Assembly: GCA_015680685.1 (NCBI GenBank)
Contig: MNCI01027250.1
Coordinates: 182,076-246,075 of the forward strand
DNA length: 64,000 nucleotides
Reading direction: 5' to 3'
From: Gnetum montanum
Lineage: Eukaryota > Streptophyta > Gnetopsida > Gnetales > Gnetaceae
Below the pieces are notes generated by a model that saw only the letters and a program-made list of their open reading frames with translations, made no database searches and was not told the origin of the DNA. This document shows positions 59,172-64,000 of the stretch, in pieces; the first letter of the stretch is position 1; each line of letters opens with the position of its first letter. A program made the position numbers and the translations under genes.

Positions 59172-59859
59172 ATGAGCAACATTCAAAGGGTTCAAATTTT
59201 TTTCGATTTTTCAACTTTCCTTCTCTCTGGCACTCAAGTTCTCTTCCTAGCACATTGTAGCATCAAGCATTGTAAGCTCTCTGTTTAACACTGCAAATAG
59301 TTAGCATTTTCAGCTGGCATTTTATTTTGTCCTTTTTCTACCACCTTGGTAGCATCCCTGCATTTTCAGCACCTAAGTTCATGCCCAAGTGCACAACCTA
59401 TTTTTCTCTACATGTCCTAATTACTCTCGGGATCTCTGCACTTCTCAACATTGTGCAACCGACTGTATCCATCTTAATAGAGCAAGCTTGTAGCTTTGGA
59501 GTAGTGCATTTTTCTAACCACATTTTACTGTATTTCCTACTTATTGTTGTGTTTTGCATTATTTTCTGCTTTATTTACTTTCAAGCATTACTTCGCATTT
59601 TCATTTTCAAATTATATGTTGAAAAAGGCTATATAGACGCTGACTAAGTTCATGTCTAATCAACCAGACTGTTCAGGGCGCCCCGTATCCACTCACACCC
59701 AACACGGCCCTCCCACGGGTATCGGGTCAAAACTATCATGCCCACCGATCCCTCGGTGTTTTCCAGCTACCAACATTTTCGGTTGCTACAATTTTCTCGC
59801 GCTAGAAGAAGGGCCTTTTGGCGCCTTTTTTACATGTCATGGTAGTTCTGTGAGCCTTC

Positions 59860-60270
59860 TACACCCTGATACACGTAAGTGTAAACGTGACACCCTTTTT
59901 TGGTTGTTTGTGCTTTGTGCGGTGCAAATCAGTCGCCTCAACGATTCCTCGGGAGCCCTACAAAACACTAGGCCTCCAATCACCAGTTAGCTAGCCTATC
60001 TTACTATAGTCTTGCATGTGTTCTATACCCCATCGCTCGTGGTACAGAGCGATCGCCTCGACGGTTGCTCCGGAACCCTACGAGACATAAATCCTTCTTG
60101 ATTGCCAGTTAACTAAACTTGTCTTACAGTAGTCTTGCGCGTGCTCTGCACCCTATCATGCACTAGCGTAAACATGACACCCTCTTGTGGTTGTTTACAC
60201 TTTATGTATTATAGATCGGTTGCCTCGATAGTTCTTTGAGAATTCGGCAACATGTAAATCCGTCCTTTTT
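59860..60270 (+). repeat. Leader tandem repeat of element D, about 3 units
   Basis: Units carry (G/C)ATCGCCTCGACGGTTGCTCC-like text: near 59930, 60050 and 60210. Each is followed by CCAGTTA.CTA and AGTCTTGC.(C/T)GTG in the first two units. Units are 130-160 bases with gaps. Confidence 0.6.
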
Positions 60271-60349
60271 GCTGTTTTCCAATTTCCTTGTTCTTTCACA
60301 TTCTTTTGCATAACTTTTTACACTTTTTTGCATAACTACTTGCTTAACA

Positions 60350-62430
60350 ATGGCTTTTTCGAACACTACTGCTAACACCTTAAACGTTAAAGTTTCCATC
60401 ATAGTTCAAGGCACTACTCATGCTGAACAACTGCTGGACCAAACATTGGAGACACGTCGATCTCTCAGAATCCAAAATTGAGAACCTGAGGGATAGGCCT
60501 AGCAACATGAGCATTACAGTTTCCTCTATGCAAAGGTGCAGGAAAATCTACCCTTGGATGTACATGAACTTGAGGACAAACGTAGCTTCGAGTTCGCTTA
60601 CTATAACGAGAAGGAGTTTGTTCCTACTCCCGGCGTTTCCTTACCTTTAACACAAATAGATCAAAGGCTTCTAGACCAACTAATCCAGTTGGCTAGGATT
60701 AGGGAGTAACAGGATACAGCGTCCAACCAAGATGAGGCCTTTTAGTATGGATAGGAGGAACTTGATTCTCATTCAGATGAGGGAGGTCCAACCAACCGTG
60801 TTCCTGTCCCTCCTACCTAGTCCTTCTTGGCCAAGCCGTTATCTATCACTACTCCCTTTATGATTATGCCTATGCTTCCGAAACTTGCGATTACAACTGC
60901 TATGGGTAGCCATGCAAATCCCATGGCATTTCAATGCCCTCTCTCGCCTATTTTGCCTATTTCGTTTACAGCTACTATTCCTTTACAAACTATACAGCAA
61001 TCGATTCCTGTAGCGCATCATGCACCAATCACGGCTACCCTACCACATGTTCATACCATACCTACCTCACAATCATACGCAACTTCTGTTTCCATTCCTA
61101 CATTCACCTCTGTTCCATCCACTATGGTGGGCCCTGACCCATCCTCATGGTGGACCCCATTTACTTCTTTGCCTACCCCGCAACTATCACAGATCTCTCA
61201 CTACGTTCACTCTCAAACTTACTAAGCCTCAAAAACGGTACAACCCAACATAGGGCTATGGTCTATGCTGCCAATGACACAAGCATTCTACCCGGTGGCT
61301 CAAACCACGATTGCTGCCCTAACAACACCACCCATAGGATGGTGGGCAATGCAAGCAGCACCGCTCATGAGGGTCGTCCCAATGGTACCATCGATGGGTC
61401 ACACCACCACCCCTACCATACCACAGGTGAGAGCTGCCTCTATAGCTCCCCAACCATCCACAACATTATCAGGTCTAGACCAAGCGTTGTAGCTCATCCA
61501 GACCCTCACTGAGGAAATAAAATGTCTCAAATCTACTAGGTCTAACATGGTGCAAGCCATGGACTTTTACTAGGACGACCCTATTAGCCCTGCAATCCCT
61601 ACTTTGACACTACCCCTAGGGATGTCTCTCCCACATCTCACGAAATACGATGGGGAGGGAGATCCCAATTCACATCTTGTCACCTTTAGGTTTGAATCTT
61701 TGCTATTGCAACAATGGCCGCACACGATTATTTGCATCTTTGCCATGTCCCTAGCAGGGAAAGCCTTGGATTGGTATCGTGCGTTGCCATGCTCGTCCAT
61801 TTTAACTCTGGAAGAGTTGCTAACCCAGTTCGTGACGCGTTTCAAGTACAACATGAGGCCAAAAACCACACTAGATTAGTTGATGAGCATGAAGCAAGAC
61901 CCGCTAGAACCAGTCCAAAAGTTCATACAACGTTGGAGCGCAACCCTTAACAAAATCTGCAAGCCCATTGCGGAGACCCACTTACTAGCCATCTTTAAGG
62001 ATGCAGTGAATGACTTCATCAAGTTTAAAATGTACAACCTCGCTCCCCGCTCTCGTAGTCAGGCTTTCGCTCAGACTAAGAGCATATAGGATGCGGCCAA
62101 GGCAAGCAAAGACCCAGCCTACATCGCCTACAAAAACACCTTTGCAAGGAAGGACAAGGGTAAGTCCCCAACAACCACAGTGGCCACTATGGTGACCGAG
62201 GCAAAGCCAAAACCTAGAAACAATGGTAGCAAGAATAGCAACCATACCCATGGCTAACCCAGCACCCAAACAGGGCCACGGGCCGCAACCTCCTATACCT
62301 ACTCCTGAGACATCTGCACAAACCAAATCCAACTTCAAGCGTAAAGACTGCTCAAAGTACACCCTACTACCTCTCAAGCCTTTGGAGCTTCTGAAGCAAC
62401 TGTTGGCAGTGGGATACATCCAACACAAGT
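60350..62430 (+). pseudogene. gag of element D
   Basis: Starts MAFSNTTANTLNVKVSIIVQ (60351 on). A Pro/Ser/Thr-rich part (60827-61500) leads to the gag core: PHLTKYDGEGDPNSHLVTF, FAMSLAGKALDWYRALP, LEELLTQFVTRFKYN, LMSMKQDPLEPVQKFIQRW. 60827, 61265, 61604 and 61880 are all in one frame. Stops are mostly TAG at places where Gln fits. A frame change occurs near 62220. Confidence 0.75.
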
Positions 62431-63310
62431 AGATGTCGAAAGAAGTAATCGTGAAACATCAACGCTATTGCGAGGTCCTTAGAAACCCCTCTTTGGCCCT
62501 GCCCAATGAGCCTCTAGTTCCTAGGGAGTTTAGGCTAGAAAGGTTTTGTGATTACCACCAATAGTGTGATCACAACATGGATTACTGTCTAGCATTGTAG
62601 GATGAAATCCAGAGATTAATTGACCAAGGGAAACTAGTGCTAGACGAAAGTAACCCAGTACACCCTGAAAACCAATCTATGTATGTCTACATAGACCCCC
62701 TCAACACCAACAATGCCGATTACGTAATCAATGCCATTAGTATTGACAATGATCCTAGGCCACCCCAGCAGCCATTCGTGGTTCGTGTGCCTCAGTGCAT
62801 TGCACCAGTACCACGAGTGGGTAATCAAAGCATGCAACAGCTTTTCATCCTAAAACTCCCTCCACGGGCATCCACCTTTGCGTCACCTATTGGCAGGGCC
62901 ACATGGTCCCACTCATTAACACCTCTAGCTCCATTCTTCATCAGAGGGCTGACGCCCTCGATAGCCCCTATCTCACGCATACCAGCTGAACAACCTTCTC
63001 ACCCCGCAAGGTGAGAAGTCCACCTCATGGGCAAGATGTCGAAGAGAAGTACTGTCAAAGGTGCCCCCAAGCCTACTTCTTCACTCCCAGCATGTGTGCC
63101 TTCGCAACCTAAGACAAAGATCAACACAACCACGTAGCCTGCATCACTCTGCCAACAAGGATCTGAACCCAGATCCGAAGTCGCCCCTCCTAGGGAAATT
63201 CATCTTCTGGGATAGATAGAAGAGGAGGAAAGCATCAAACTAGGGGGCAGCCAAGACCTCTTAGATGCCCTCACACAGGTCAAGCAAGCTCTAAAATAAA
63301 AAACACTACA
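62430..63310 (+). pseudogene. gag C-terminus with zinc knuckle, element D
   Basis: LERFCDYHQ*CDHNMDYCLA then L*DEIQRLIDQGKLVLDE (62535-62645): the Tat-type knuckle with His in third place. A Pro-rich linker and GSQDLLDALTQVKQALK follow. The frame shifts again in the A-rich stretch near 63300. Confidence 0.72.
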
Positions 63311-64000
63311 TTGATTTTGTACGACCTGATCATGACATCCATCCCGCATCGTGAGGCTCTGATCCACATGTTGACAACGACTTCGGTCAAAGAAGACATG
63401 CCAGGGGAAGAATAAGCGATCTACTCAGTCATGTTTCCCTCCATGCCCATAGGGTCAAAATAGCCTCAACTAACCTTCCACAATGATGCCATTAGGGAAG
63501 ACCCTAAGAGGGGTCAAGTGATTATGGTGCCCCTTTTCATCACAATTCAGGTCGGCCAACACCGGATCCGAAGGGTACACGTTGATGATGGGGCCACCAC
63601 GAATGTCATCACCTTCCCCATTGTACACAAGCTGGGCTTGGTCGACTAGATCAAGCCCATAATGACATCATTCCTGAGGTCGTTCAATGGGATGCAAGTC
63701 GTAGTGAAGGGCACAGTTCACATAAACTTCGTAGGAGGGGACCAATTCCCCACAAACACAACATTCATTGTGGTAAAGGAAATGCCTGGGTTTAACCTGA
63801 TCTTGGGGAGATCATGGTTAGCACAACTTAGGACTGTCTCCTCATCCATACACCAGGAAATCCACCTGCCTTATGTAGGCAAAGAAGTGGTGATCCACGA
63901 TGATGAAGTGGGGATGCAAGCAATCCACAATGTAGGCATGGAAGAAGGCTCAGAGGTCATAAGTTCTAAGAACGAAGCGCCTGTTGCAACTTACACTGAC
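63310..64000 (+). pseudogene. Protease region of element D
   Basis: YDLIMTSIPHREALIHML, then the active site VHVDDGATTNVITFPIVHKL with D-D-G-A at 63584-63595 (relatives D-S/T-G-A/S; the catalytic Asp is present). FNLILGRSWLAQL follows, the conserved LG..WL after the protease. Stops near 63416 and 63648. Continues past the edge toward RT. Confidence 0.8.

Larger units (their letters stand above)
58214..59650 (+). repeat. LTR-like region of element D
   Basis: Contains palindromic TACGCTACGTAGCGTA-type motifs (58480-58930), TATA-like TCCTATAAATACCCC (59157-59171) and a transcribed-type region similar to H. Exact ends and PBS are not identified. Confidence 0.45.
58214..64000 (+). mobile_element. 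Element D: Tat-like Ty3/gypsy, 5' part, runs off the edge
   Basis: LTR-like region with palindromic arrays and TATA box, leader repeats, a gag-protease reading stretch from about 60350 to the window end. The zinc knuckle C-X2-H..(C/G)-H-X4-C followed by DEIQRLID.GK is the Tat-lineage form (CEYH...GH.T..C..L...I..LI). It is GC-richer and less decayed than all other elements here, so probably younger. RT and beyond lie outside the window. Confidence 0.75.

Noticed and set aside
59652-59990. 112-codon ORF as a gene
   Set aside because: Runs from the element D leader into its tandem repeats; the matching part in element H is out of frame.
61985-62428. 147-codon minus-strand ORF
   Set aside because: Antisense of element D gag, which has clear family motifs on the plus strand.

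Overview
The window is plant nuclear DNA, almost entirely old, decayed retrotransposons surrounding the remains of one host gene. The dense nest of long LTR elements (Athila-like, chromovirus-like, a Tat-like gag, copia-like LTRs, LINEs), strong AT bias, long-diverged LTR pairs and near absence of intact reading frames suggest a very large seed-plant genome, perhaps a gymnosperm. The species is an inference and cannot be fixed from the sequence.

Layout. 1-2449: AT-rich, unassigned. 2450-6690 (-): truncated Athila-type element (A) with 5' LTR, PBS, gag and protease. 6740-7155 (+): an integrase tail. 7318-16244 (+): complete but dead Athila-type element (B) with two LTRs, a tRNA-Asp-type PBS, gag, protease, RT, RNase H, integrase, a 2 kb 3' non-coding tail and a near-perfect target duplication. 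16373-24355 (+): a multi-exon pseudogene of the cytokinin-activating enzyme LONELY GUY (LOG), whose second exon is split by a complete chromovirus-like element (F, 16684-23661, -). 24846-31870 (+): third Athila-type copy (C), without a 3' LTR. 33070-34330 (-): LTR-like block. 35640-36849 (+): LINE endonuclease region. 36855-40338 (-): an LTR preceded by an unusual 766-codon ORF. 40340-46000 (-): copia-like LTR, a solo-LTR-like repeat and the pol half of a fourth Athila-type copy (E). 47000-50775 (+): minisatellite-rich LTR and leader (H). 50820-54060: a repeat copy, LTR fragments and a gag fragment. 55905-56570 (+): LINE RT tail. 57293-58213: LTR-like block. 58214-64000 (+): GC-richer, better preserved Tat-like element (D), with LTR-like region, leader repeats, gag with zinc knuckle and protease, running off the right edge.

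Nothing here looks like a working operon or protein-coding host gene. The best host signal is the LOG pseudogene, read from conserved peptide blocks on consistent splice phases. The best element signals are the long single-frame ORF beside a 3' LTR, a shared Glu-to-Lys change in the integrase catalytic triad of three copies, and the different short repeat arrays found upstream of the TATA-like box in many of the LTRs. Decay is mostly C-to-T/G-to-A: reading frames often survive over kilobases while Gln and Trp codons have become stops.
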